Assembly (NCBI GenBank): GCA_963779095.1
Contig: CAVZWU010000011.1
Location: 248,001 to 312,000, forward strand
DNA: 64,000 bases
Source: Roseiarcus sp963779095
GTDB lineage: Bacteria > Pseudomonadota > Alphaproteobacteria > Rhizobiales > Beijerinckiaceae
Direction of reading: 5' to 3'
Shown: positions 34,614-42,622 of the stretch, in pieces
Position numbering within the stretch: the stretch's first letter is position 1
Layout: every line of letters begins with the position of its first letter
Position numbers and translations under genes: made by a program
The notes under the pieces: generated by a model
What the model saw: the letters and a program-made list of their open reading frames with translations, nothing else
What the model was told of the DNA's origin: nothing
Databases searched by the model: none

Positions 34614-35849
34614 CGCCCGCCCGCCTCGTTGGTGTAGCGTTTCATCTCGGCCTTGGCGATCACCCGCCGGTGCACAGCGTCGGGCCCGTCGGCGAGGCGC
34701 AGACGTGCGCACGTGAGTCCACATGCGGGCGAGCGGGAAATCCTGGCTGACGCCCGCGCCGCCGTGCATCTGCACCGCCTGGTCGATCACGTCGAGCGCG
34801 ATGCGCGGCGCGATCACCTTGATCTGCGAGATGAGCGGCGCTGCGGCGCGCACGCCTTGCGTGTCCATGGCCCAGGCCGCCTTGAGGCACAAGAGGCGCG
34901 CCATCTCGATGCTCATGCGCGCTTCGGCGATGATGTCCGGATTGGCCCCGAGCCGCGCCAGCTTCTGGCCGAACGCCGACCGCGCCGCGGCGCGCCGGCA
35001 CATCGCCTCGAGCGCCCGCTCGGCCTGGCCGATCGCGCGCATGCAGTGGTGGATGCGGCCCGGACCAAGCCGCCCTTGCGCGATCTCGAATCCGCGCCCG
35101 CGGCCAAGGATCATCGCGTGCTTATTCGCGACCCTCACATCGCGAAATCGGATGTGCATGTGTCCATGCGGCGCGTCGTCGTCGCCATAGACCTTCATCG
35201 CCCGCAAGATCTCGATGCCCTTGGCCGCTGCCGGGACGAACAGCATCGAATGGCGCGAATGCGGCGCGGCGCCAGGGTCGGTGAGCGTCATGGTGATATA
35301 GAGCGAGCAGCGCGGATCGCCGGCGCCGGACGACCACCATTTCTCGCCATTGAGCACCCATTCGTCGCCGTCGAGGCGCGCGTCCATGGCGATGTTGGTC
35401 GCATCCGACGAGGCGACGCCGGGCTCGGTCATGAGATAGGCCGAACGCGCGCGACCCTCGAGAAGGTCAGGCAGCCAGCGCGCCTTCTGCTCGGGCGAGC
35501 CGAAGCGCTCGATCACTTCCATGTTGCCGGTGTCGGGAGCGGAGCAATTGAAGACCTCGGAGGCGAGCGGCGACCAGCCCATTTCCTCTGCGAGATAGGC
35601 GTATTCGACGGTGGTGAGACCGTAGCCCCTGTCGGAGGCGGTCAGCCAGAAGTTCCACAGGCCCTTGGCCCGCGCCTTCGCCTTGAGCGATTCCAGGATT
35701 TCGACCATCCGCTTGGTCGGCTTGAAGCGGTCGCCATCACGCCCGACCTCGGCATGGTACTCTTCCTCGAGCGGCATGATCTCGTCGCGCACCATCGCCC
35801 GGACGGCGGCGATAAGCGGACGGACTTTGTCGGTTTGGCCGAGATCCAC
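34610..35849 (-). CDS. Acyl-CoA dehydrogenase, ACAD11-like (one frameshift near the end)
   Basis: A flavin-dependent acyl-CoA dehydrogenase of about 412 residues: YLMTEPGVASSDATNI and GEKWWSSGAGD in the middle domain, FRDVRV, GPGRIHHCMRAIG and MHGGAGVSQDFPLARMW in the C-terminal helical domain. After WTHVRT (near 34702) one extra base shifts the frame; in the corrected frame it ends LRLADGPDAVHRRVIAKAEM, then KRYTNEAGGR and TGA at 34610. First gene of a two-gene unit, divergent from tetR across a 24-bp palindrome. Confidence 0.88.
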
Positions 35850-35968
35850 GGGGCTCCTCCACGAACTTTTTCAGGCCGCGATATGACGCGCAAACCGCGT
35901 GCGCGGCAAGCGGGACGAGCCTCCGTAAGTTCCCAGCGGGCAGGGCCGGTCTGCGGAGGGAGCTTGAC

Positions 35969-35992
35969 TACAATACGTACGTACGTATTGTA
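35969..35992. promoter_or_regulatory. 24-bp perfect palindrome, TetR operator
   Basis: TACAATACGTAC (35969-35980) followed by its exact reverse complement GTACGTATTGTA (35981-35992), centred between the divergent acyl-CoA dehydrogenase (start 35849) and tetR (GTG 35999). It ends 6 bp before the tetR start codon. TetR dimers typically bind palindromes of this kind. Confidence 0.85.
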
Positions 35993-35998
35993 CCGTTC

Positions 35999-36592
35999 GT
36001 GTCCAAGCCGTCTAACCGTGAGCGAATCCTCGAAGCCGGCCTCGCCGTCATGATCCGCAAAGGCTACGCCGGCGCGGCCGTGCGCGACGTCGTCGCCGAG
36101 GCGCAGGCCCCGCAGGGCTCGTTCACCAACCACTTCCGCTCGAAGGAGGAATTCGCGCGCGAGGTGCTCGACCTATACTTCGACGGGACTCAACGGGCGG
36201 TCGCCGAGGCGCTTAACGATCGCAGGCTGAAGCCCCGCGCGCGCCTCGAGCGCTATCTCGACCTCATCACTGACCGGCTTGCTCAAGATCAGTTCCGCCG
36301 CGGCTGCCTGATCGGCGATTTCAGTCTCGAAGCTGCGCCGCAAAGCGAGAGGCTGCGGGCGCGGCTCGCCGGGATCTTCGCCGAGTGGCGCGCCCCCTTC
36401 GCCGCCTGCATCGCCGAAGGCCAGGCGGCGGGCGAGATCGCCGGGACATTCGCTCCGGAGGACCTGGCCGAATTCCTGCTCGCCTCGTGGGAGGGCGCGA
36501 TCATGCGGATGAAAGTCGAGCGCAACGCCGAACCGCTCGAGCGCTTCAAGCGCATCGCCTTCGCCACAATATTCAAGGAGCCTCGCCCATGA
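35999..36592 (+). CDS. TetR/AcrR-family repressor
   Basis: A 197-residue TetR: an N-terminal helix-turn-helix (RERILEAGLAVMIRKGYAGA, SFTNHFRSKEEFAREVL) and an all-helical effector domain with RRGCLIGDFSLE, as in the YxaF/AcuR-like group. GTG start at 35999, 6 bp after the palindrome. Its stop overlaps the dehalogenase ATG (ATGA), so both are one transcript. It likely represses itself, the dehalogenase and the divergent dehydrogenase/kinase pair. Confidence 0.87.
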   Translation: MSKPSNRERILEAGLAVMIRKGYAGAAVRDVVAEAQAPQGSFTNHFRSKEEFAREVLDLYFDGTQRAVAEALNDRRLKPRARLERYLDLITDRLAQDQFRRGCLIGDFSLEAAPQSERLRARLAGIFAEWRAPFAACIAEGQAAGEIAGTFAPEDLAEFLLASWEGAIMRMKVERNAEPLERFKRIAFATIFKEPRP

Positions 36593-37489
36593 ATCCGGAT
36601 ATCGCCCTGCCGAAGCTTTCCGTACTCGACTTCGGAGATGGCTTACCGGGAGGCCGGTCGCCTCGACTCGCCGGTCGCCCTCTTCCTGCACGGCAATCCG
36701 ACCTCGTCCTTCATCTGGCGCAACATCATGCCTCTTGTCGCGCCGGTCGCCCATTGCATCGCGCCGGACCTGATCGGCTTCGGCCAGTCGGGCAAGCCGG
36801 ACATTGCCTATCGTCTCGAGGATCATGTCCGCTATCTCGACGCGTTCCTCGCCAAGGCGGGGATCGGCTCGGCCTATCTCGTCGCGCAGGATTGGGGAAC
36901 GGCGCTTGCCTTTCTCCTGGCCGAGCGGCGCCCGGATTTTGTCCGCGGGCTCGCGTTCATGGAGTTCGTCGCGCCGTTCCCGACCTGGGACGAATTCATC
37001 AGGGGCTCGCGCGCGCGAGAAATCTTCCGCAAGTTCCGCACCCCTGGCGAGGGAGAACAGCTGATCCTCGAGGAAAATGTCTTCGTCGAACGCGTGCTGC
37101 CGGGCGGCATGCGACGCAAGCTCAGCGACGAGGAAATGGCGGTCTATCGCGCGCCTTTCCCCACGCCTCAGTCGCGACGGCCGACATGGCGCTTCCCCAA
37201 CGAAATCCCGATCGCCGGAGAGCCCGCCGACGTCGCCGCGATGATGGAGACGGCCCACGCCGCGCTCGCCCTTTCGAACTATCCCAAGCTCCTATTCGCG
37301 GCCGATCCCGGCGCGCTCGTCTCGCCTGCGCTCGCCGAGGATTTCGCCCGCAAGCTCAAGGACTGCCGGCTCGTCAGGCTCGGGGACGGCGTTCATTTCC
37401 TGCAGGAAGACCATCCCGAGACGATCGGGCGGGCGGTCGCCGCCTTCATCGCGGAGGTCGAAAGGCGCAAAGGGAAGGGCGCGGGTTAG
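36589..37489 (+). CDS. Haloalkane dehalogenase (one frameshift near the start)
   Basis: An alpha/beta hydrolase of about 299 residues resembling haloalkane dehalogenases of subfamily II. The halide-binding asparagine sits in HGNPTSSFIWRNI, the nucleophile-plus-tryptophan pair in VAQDWGTALAF, and the catalytic histidine in GVHFLQEDHPE. It would hydrolyse a carbon-halogen bond to the alcohol. The first 14 residues (MNPDIALPKLSVLD) are in the ATG 36589 frame; one extra base near 36635 shifts to the main frame starting MAYREAG. Translationally coupled to tetR. Confidence 0.85.
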
Positions 37490-37523
37490 CGCCGGGGGGT
37501 TCGAGTGATGGACCTTTACGCCC

Positions 37524-37539
37524 CTCTCCTGCGGGAGAG
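37524..37539. repeat. Small hairpin between the dehalogenase and brnT
   Basis: CTCTCC (37524-37529), loop TGCG, GGAGAG (37534-37539). Short palindromes of this sequence type are scattered in rhizobial intergenic DNA. No T run follows, so it is not a clear terminator. Confidence 0.45.
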
Positions 37540-37573
37540 AATTGGCGTGTGGGTTCTCGCCGTTCGCGGCGGA

Positions 37574-37602
37574 TTGACCAAAGTCTTTTTTGTTGCCACA
37601 AT
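37574..37602 (+). promoter_or_regulatory. Candidate promoter of brnTA
   Basis: TTGACC (37574-37579), 17-bp spacer, CACAAT (37597-37602), ending 5 bp before the GTG of brnT at 37608. If used, the transcript would have almost no leader. Confidence 0.4.
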
Positions 37603-37607
37603 AATGC

Positions 37608-37890
37608 GTGAAGATCGAGTTTGACCCGGCGAAAAGCGCGCGGAACGCCAAAGACGCGCGATCTGCCGTTCGAACTGACTGCGGAGCTGGATTGGAGCGC
37701 GGCGCACACGATCGAGGATCACCGCCAATCTTACGGCGAAACGCGATACCTGCCGTATGCGCCGAGGCAGGGCCGGCTTCACGTCGTCTGCTTTTGCATT
37801 CGTGGCGATGCGTTTCAAATCATCAGTTTTCGCAAGGCCAACAAGCGCGAGGAAAGGTTCTATGCCGAAGAGAAGGCCGCCCCTGACTGA
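37608..37890 (+). CDS. brnT: BrnT-family toxin (one frameshift)
   Basis: A RelE-like ribonuclease toxin of the BrnT family, about 93 residues. It starts KIEFDPAKSARNAKD and, after one extra base near 37655, continues DLPFELTAELDWSAAHTIED, HRQSYGETRYLP and IISFRKANKREERFY, the family pattern. It overlaps brnA by 29 bp. If the frameshift is real the toxin is dead; the antitoxin frame is intact. Confidence 0.8.
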
Positions 37891-38236
37891 TGAAGAGGGC
37901 GAAGTGCGAGAGCTGACCCACGAGGATTTCAGGGGCATGCGGCCCATGCGCGAGGTGATGCCCGAGTTCATCGAGGCCATGGACGAGTTTCGCCGCAAGC
38001 TCGGCCGGCCCAAGGCTCAATCGCCGAAAGTCCATATCGGGTTCCGGCTGGCCTCGGACGTCGTCGCGAGCATCAAGGCCAGCGGGCGCGGCTACAACGC
38101 CCGTGTCGAGCAGGCTTTGCGCGCGGCCGGGTTTGGCGGCAAGAACGAGCGCGAAGCGTCCAAGACGGGAGCTGTGAAAAAGCGCCGCCCGGTGAAGCCG
38201 AAGGCAAAGGCCGCCGTCGGCAAACGACGGGCCTAA
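37862..38236 (+). CDS. brnA: BrnA-family antitoxin
   Basis: A 124-residue antitoxin with the BrnA ribbon-helix-helix-like core VHIGFRLASDVVASIKASGR, then GYNARVEQALRAAG, which would bind both toxin and promoter. The N-terminal third is acidic (PPLTDEEGEVRELTHEDF); the C-terminus has a lysine-rich tail (KKRRPVKPKAKAAVGKRR), longer than in many BrnA proteins. ATG 37862 lies inside brnT. Confidence 0.82.
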   Translation: MPKRRPPLTDEEGEVRELTHEDFRGMRPMREVMPEFIEAMDEFRRKLGRPKAQSPKVHIGFRLASDVVASIKASGRGYNARVEQALRAAGFGGKNEREASKTGAVKKRRPVKPKAKAAVGKRRA

Positions 38237-38266
38237 AGCGATCGGCCGGGATTAACGACGCGGGCC

Positions 38267-39076
38267 TCAGGCAGGCTGCGCCATCAGCCATTCGTGGGCG
38301 GGATCGTTGTGAAAGCGCCAGACGCGCTTCGGCCCCGCCATGACGTTGAGATAGTAAAGGTCATAGCCGTGCGGGGCGCCGACGGGGTGATAGCCTTTCG
38401 GCACCAGCACGACGTCGCCGTCGCCGACGGCCAGCGTCTCGTCGAGCGAACGGTCGTCCGTATAGACCCGCTGGAGAGCGAAGCCCTGGGCAGGCTTCAA
38501 GCGATGATAATAGGTCTCCTCGAGATAGGATTCGTCCGGCAGCGCGTCGCGGTCGTGCTTATGGGGCGGATAGCTCGACCAGTGGCCGCCAGGCGTGATG
38601 ACTTCTACGACCAGCACGCTCTCGGCCTCGGCGTCTTCAGGCAGGACGTTGCGGACATGGCGCGCGTTCGTGCCCGATCCACGGGTGAGCGTCCCGACGT
38701 CGGCAGGCTTGATCACGCGCGCCTTGAACTTGCCGCTCGCCGGCGCGGAGCACAAAGCCACGTGGCAGTCGGACGCCGCTTCGATCGTCGCCGCGCTGTG
38801 TGGGGGCAGATAGACCGACCAGGGCAGCCCATCGAACACGCTTTTGCGCTCGCCGATGATCCCGGAATCGAAGCCGTCCGCGGTCACGCGCGCCTTGCCG
38901 GAGAGAATGACGACGCAGACCTCTTCGCCGCCCGTGTCCAGCTTGGACTTCGCGCCCTGCTTCAGCGTGCGCGTCTCGAAGCCGACATAGCGCCATCCGG
39001 CGCTGGCCGGGGTGATGCGATGGCCCACGCCATCGGCGCCTTTTTGCGGATGCACGAGCAGTTTCGATTGCGCCAT
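38267..39076 (-). CDS. iolB: 5-deoxy-glucuronate isomerase
   Basis: A 269-residue bicupin IolB, which isomerises 5-deoxy-D-glucuronate to 2-deoxy-5-keto-D-gluconate in inositol catabolism. Motifs are SSYPPHKHDRDALPDESYLE and VLVPKGYHPVGAPHGYDLYY with metal-binding histidines. The ribosome site AGAGGAAA precedes ATG 39076. It is separated from the other iol genes by higBA on the opposite strand and bordered downstream by brnTA. Confidence 0.93.
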   Translation of the reverse strand: MAQSKLLVHPQKGADGVGHRITPASAGWRYVGFETRTLKQGAKSKLDTGGEEVCVVILSGKARVTADGFDSGIIGERKSVFDGLPWSVYLPPHSAATIEAASDCHVALCSAPASGKFKARVIKPADVGTLTRGSGTNARHVRNVLPEDAEAESVLVVEVITPGGHWSSYPPHKHDRDALPDESYLEETYYHRLKPAQGFALQRVYTDDRSLDETLAVGDGDVVLVPKGYHPVGAPHGYDLYYLNVMAGPKRVWRFHNDPAHEWLMAQPA

Positions 39077-39237
39077 TGCGTTTCCTCTGATCCCTCTCGT
39101 TCCATTAGCCGGAGAAGAGCCTCTTGCGGCTTACGCCCGCGACCGCGATGTCCGGATACTCTTTTATCCTACCGCAACAGGCGACGCCCAGAAACGTCAC
39201 GCAGTGCGAACAACTTCACGAACATCGTGTTAAGCCC

Positions 39238-39257
39238 ATAACGTTATGCGTTATAAT
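39238..39257 (+). promoter_or_regulatory. higBA promoter with overlapping palindromic operator
   Basis: ATAACG (39238-39243) and CGTTAT (39249-39254) are inverted arms with a 5-bp centre; the second arm overlaps a consensus -10 TATAAT (39252-39257). The higB ATG follows only 5 bp later (39263), implying a leaderless mRNA and an operator that masks the -10. Confidence 0.6.
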
Positions 39258-39262
39258 CCTCT

Positions 39263-39543
39263 ATGATCCAGAGCTTCGCTGACGAGGAGACGGCTCTGAT
39301 CTGGTCGGGCCGCCGAAGTCGGCGGCTCCCGTTCGAGATACAGGGACCGCGTTGCGCAAGCTGCGTCTCCTCAATCAGGCTCGGGGGCTCAGCGACCTCC
39401 GCGTTCCGCCCGGCAACCGCCTCGAAGGATTAAAGGGCGAGCGGGAGGGGCAATATTCGATTCGCATCAATAACCAGTGGCGAATCTGCTTTATTTGGCG
39501 GGAAGGAGGTCCGGCCGATGTCCAAATCGTCGATTACCACTGA
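39263..39543 (+). CDS. higB: HigB-family toxin (one frameshift)
   Basis: A RelE/HigB-type mRNA-cleaving toxin, about 93 residues when corrected: MIQSFADEETALIWSGRRSR, LPFEIQ, then KLRLLNQARGLSDLRVPPGN, RLEGLKG, YSIRINNQWRICFIW and VQIVDYH, the conserved family end. One base is missing near 39344, changing frame between FEIQG and the next segment. It overlaps higA by 26 bp. Start ATG 39263 lies right after the -10 element. Confidence 0.85.
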
Positions 39544-39835
39544 GGCCGAGTTGCTGCCCAACCCGACGCCGGGCGACATACTACTGGAAGACTTCCTGCG
39601 TCCGCTGGGTCTCAGCCAAACCGCGCTCGCCCTCGCCGTGCGCGTCCCGCCACGCCGGATCAACGAGATCGTGCTGGGCAAGCGCGCGGTCACGGCGGAT
39701 ACCGACCTGCGGCTCACCCGCTATTTCGGCCTCACGCCTGGCTTCTTCCTCGGCCTGCAGGCTGATCACGATCTGATGGCCCGCCGTCGCGAACTGGGTC
39801 CCGAACTCGAGTCGATCAAGCCGCGCGCGGCTTGA
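39518..39835 (+). CDS. higA: HigA-family antitoxin
   Basis: A 105-residue antitoxin with a C-terminal XRE helix-turn-helix: PGDILLEDFLRPLGLSQTAL, IPP-like VPPRRINEIVLGKRAVTADT, LRLTRYFGLTPGFFLGLQ. It neutralises HigB and, as a complex, would repress the palindrome at 39238-39254. The frame is intact. It converges with iolE, 37 bp away. Confidence 0.9.
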   Translation: MSKSSITTEAELLPNPTPGDILLEDFLRPLGLSQTALALAVRVPPRRINEIVLGKRAVTADTDLRLTRYFGLTPGFFLGLQADHDLMARRRELGPELESIKPRAA

Positions 39836-39872
39836 ATTTCCTCCCTCCCCTTTCCCCGAGGGGGAGGCGAGA

Positions 39873-40772
39873 CTACGTCAATCCCGCTTCCTTCAGCGCG
39901 GCGCGGATGTGCGCGACGCCCTTTTTCGCGTAAGGCAGCGCGGGCGCTTTCTTCGGGTCCTGCTCGGCTTCGAGCACGACCCAGCCGGAATAGCCCTTCA
40001 ACTCCTCGAACACGGAGACATAGTCGATCGCCCCGTCGCCCGGCACGGTGTAGACGCCGAGTTCCTTGCCTTGTCCTAGGATCGAATCGAGGAAGCTCCA
40101 GTCGGCGGCGTTGGATTGGTGCATCGTCGCTTCGCGCACGTCCTTGCAATGCACGTGGCCAATGCGCGAGCGATAGGCGCGCGCGAGCGCCGCCGGATCG
40201 GCGCCGCCCCAGCGCGCATGGCCGGTGTCGAGCAGCAAATGCACGGGCGCCTTGGTGTGCGCCATGAGCGCGTCGATGTCGCGCTCCGACTGGATGATCG
40301 TGCCCATGTGGTGATGATAGCAGAGCTTGAGACCCTCGCCGGCGAGCCGCTCGGCAAACTCGGTCAGCTTTGCGCCGTAGCCGGCCCAGTCGCCTTTGTG
40401 CAGGCGCGGCCGCTCGGACAAGGGCTTCGAGCGGTCGCCGTGAATCGCGTTCGACGTCTCGGCGACGATGACGATCTCGGCCCCGGCGCCCTTGGTCATG
40501 GCGATATGCGCTTTCGCCGCCTTGAACTCGTCGCGCGCCGAGCGCTTGAGCAATTCGGTCGAATACCAGCCGCCGACGAAGCTGAGGCCAAACTCGGCGA
40601 GCTTGTCCTTCAGCGCCGCGCCATCGGTCGGAAGCTTGTGGCCCTTCTCCATGCCGGCGACGCCCGCCTCTTTTGCCTCGGCCAGGCAGGTTTCGAGCGG
40701 CGTATCGCCGCCGATTTCCTGAAGATCGTCGTTGCTCCAGCCGATCGGATTGGCGCCGATGCGAATGGTCAT
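39873..40772 (-). CDS. iolE: Myo-inosose-2 dehydratase
   Basis: A 299-residue TIM-barrel enzyme that dehydrates 2-keto-myo-inositol to 3D-trihydroxycyclohexane-1,2-dione. Starts MTIRIGANPIGWSNDDLQ; CYHHHMGTI and HLLLDTGHARWGGADP carry probable metal ligands, and HVHCKDVR follows. ATG 40772 is 2 bp after the iolD stop; the frame extends upstream but without homology. Part of the minus-strand unit SDR-iolC-iolD-iolE. Confidence 0.93.
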   Translation of the reverse strand: MTIRIGANPIGWSNDDLQEIGGDTPLETCLAEAKEAGVAGMEKGHKLPTDGAALKDKLAEFGLSFVGGWYSTELLKRSARDEFKAAKAHIAMTKGAGAEIVIVAETSNAIHGDRSKPLSERPRLHKGDWAGYGAKLTEFAERLAGEGLKLCYHHHMGTIIQSERDIDALMAHTKAPVHLLLDTGHARWGGADPAALARAYRSRIGHVHCKDVREATMHQSNAADWSFLDSILGQGKELGVYTVPGDGAIDYVSVFEELKGYSGWVVLEAEQDPKKAPALPYAKKGVAHIRAALKEAGLT

Positions 40773-40774
40773 GG

Positions 40775-42622
40775 CTAGTCTCCGACCCGCTGCAGCTTCT
40801 TCGCCTCCTCGTAGCCGCGGCGCGCCTCGTCGACTTGCCTTCGCTCGGAGACCGCCGGGACAGCGACGTCCCACCAGAAGCCGCCGGCGTCGGTCGACCC
40901 CACGGGATCGGTGTCGATCACGATCACCTGGGTCGATTTCGCCGCGCGCGCCGCCTTGAACGCCGTTTCAAGCTCCGCGATCGAGCGGGCCTTCACCGCT
41001 TCCGCCCCGAGCGCCCGCGCGTGGGCGACGAAGTCGATGTCCGGCAGCGTCTCATGCCGCGCGTCGCGCAGAAGATTGTTGAACGGCGCCCCTCCGGTCG
41101 CATGCTGCAGCCGGTTGATGCAGCCGAAGCCACGGTTGTCATTGACTACGATGATGAGCTTTTGCCCCAGCATCACGGAAGTCGCGATCTCGGAATTCAT
41201 CATGAGATACGAGCCGTCACCGACCACCACCACCACTTCCCGATCTGGCAAAGCCATCTTGACGCCGATGCCGCCGGCGATTTCATAGCCCATGCACGAA
41301 TAGCCGTATTCGACATGGTAGCCGAGCGCGGCGCCCGCCCGCCACAGCTTGTGCAATTCGCCCGGCAGTCCGCCGGCGGCGCAGACCACGACGTCCGACT
41401 TTTCGCCCGCGCGCATGAGGGCGCCGAGCACTTCGGCGTCGGTCGGCGCCGGCGCGTTGGTCGGCGCGACATAGCGGGCGGCGGTCGCTTCCCACTCGGC
41501 TTTCGCCTTCGCCGCGCCGTCGCTCCAGGCGCGCGGCGCCCTCCAGGTCCCAAGATTGGCATCGAGCGCGGCGAGCGCCGCCCGGGCGTCGCCGACGACC
41601 GGCAGAGCGCGATGCTTGGCCGCATCGAAGGGCTGGACATTGACGCTGATCAATCGCCGGTCGGGGTTCTTGAACAGGGCCCAGGAGGCTGTGGTGAAGT
41701 CGGCGAACCGGGTGCCGACGCCAAGCACAACGTCCGCCTCGGCCGCGAGCACGTTGGCCGCGCCGGTTCCGGTGACGCCGACCGCGCCCATGGCGAGTGG
41801 ATGATCGGCCGGCGTCGCCGACTTGCCGGCCTGCGTTTCGCTGACCGGAATTCCACGCTTCTCGCAAAATTCGATCAGCTCGCGCTCGGCGTCGGAATAA
41901 AGGACGCCGCCGCCTGAGATCACGAATGGCTTCTTCGCCTTCTTAAGGAGCGCTGCAGCTTCATCGACCTCGCGCGGGTCGGGCGCGATGCGGCGCAGCC
42001 GATGCACGCGCTCGTCGAAAAAGCTCACCGGATAGTCGTAAGCCTCGGTCTGCACGTCCTGGCAAAACGCGAGCGTCACCGGCCCGCACTCGGCGGGATC
42101 GGTCAGGACCGCGATCGCTCGATTGAGCGCGGGCACGATCTGCTCGGGCCGCGCGATGCGATCGAAATAGCGCGACACGGGTTTAAAGCAGTCATTGGCG
42201 CTCACCGTTCCGTCGGCGAAGTCCTCGACCTGTTGCAGAACGGGATCGGGCCTGCGGCTCGCGAACACGTCGCCTGGGATCAGGAGCACGGGCAGCCGAT
42301 TGACCTGCGCGACCGCGGCGGCGGTGACCATGTTGGTCGCGCCCGGGCCGATCGAACTTGTGCAGGCCATCATCCGCTGGCGGCGCGAGGCCTTCGCGAA
42401 GGCGATCGCGGCAAGCGCCATCGCCTGCTCGTTATGGGCGCGATAGGTCGGGAGCGCGTCGCGCGCGCCATAGAGCGCCTCACCCATGCCGGCCACGTTG
42501 CCATGGCCGAAGATCGCGAACACGCCCTCGAACAGGCGTTCCCTGCGCCCGTCGATCTCGACCCGCTGGGCGCTCAGGAATCGAACCATCGCCTGAGCGG
42601 CAGTCAACCGGATCGTTGTCAT
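40775..42622 (-). CDS. iolD: 3D-(3,5/4)-trihydroxycyclohexane-1,2-dione hydrolase
   Basis: A 615-residue thiamine-diphosphate enzyme that opens the inositol ring. It has the acetohydroxyacid-synthase-like three-domain fold: N-terminal FGHGNVAGMGEAL and the catalytic-type glutamate region THRAHNEQAM-like (YRAHNEQAMALAA), central nucleotide-like domain, and the C-terminal ThDP motif VVGDGSYLMMNSEI with VNDNRGFGCINRLQ. ATG 42622 overlaps the iolC stop (ATGA). Intact over 1.8 kb. Confidence 0.94.
   Translation of the reverse strand: MTTIRLTAAQAMVRFLSAQRVEIDGRRERLFEGVFAIFGHGNVAGMGEALYGARDALPTYRAHNEQAMALAAIAFAKASRRQRMMACTSSIGPGATNMVTAAAVAQVNRLPVLLIPGDVFASRRPDPVLQQVEDFADGTVSANDCFKPVSRYFDRIARPEQIVPALNRAIAVLTDPAECGPVTLAFCQDVQTEAYDYPVSFFDERVHRLRRIAPDPREVDEAAALLKKAKKPFVISGGGVLYSDAERELIEFCEKRGIPVSETQAGKSATPADHPLAMGAVGVTGTGAANVLAAEADVVLGVGTRFADFTTASWALFKNPDRRLISVNVQPFDAAKHRALPVVGDARAALAALDANLGTWRAPRAWSDGAAKAKAEWEATAARYVAPTNAPAPTDAEVLGALMRAGEKSDVVVCAAGGLPGELHKLWRAGAALGYHVEYGYSCMGYEIAGGIGVKMALPDREVVVVVGDGSYLMMNSEIATSVMLGQKLIIVVNDNRGFGCINRLQHATGGAPFNNLLRDARHETLPDIDFVAHARALGAEAVKARSIAELETAFKAARAAKSTQVIVIDTDPVGSTDAGGFWWDVAVPAVSERRQVDEARRGYEEAKKLQRVGD

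Noticed and set aside
33585..35849. Single fused acyl-CoA dehydrogenase-kinase protein of 754 residues
   Set aside because: The fusion exists only because of a frameshift near 34702. The corrected dehydrogenase ends at 34610, and the kinase has its own GTG with a 4-bp overlap.
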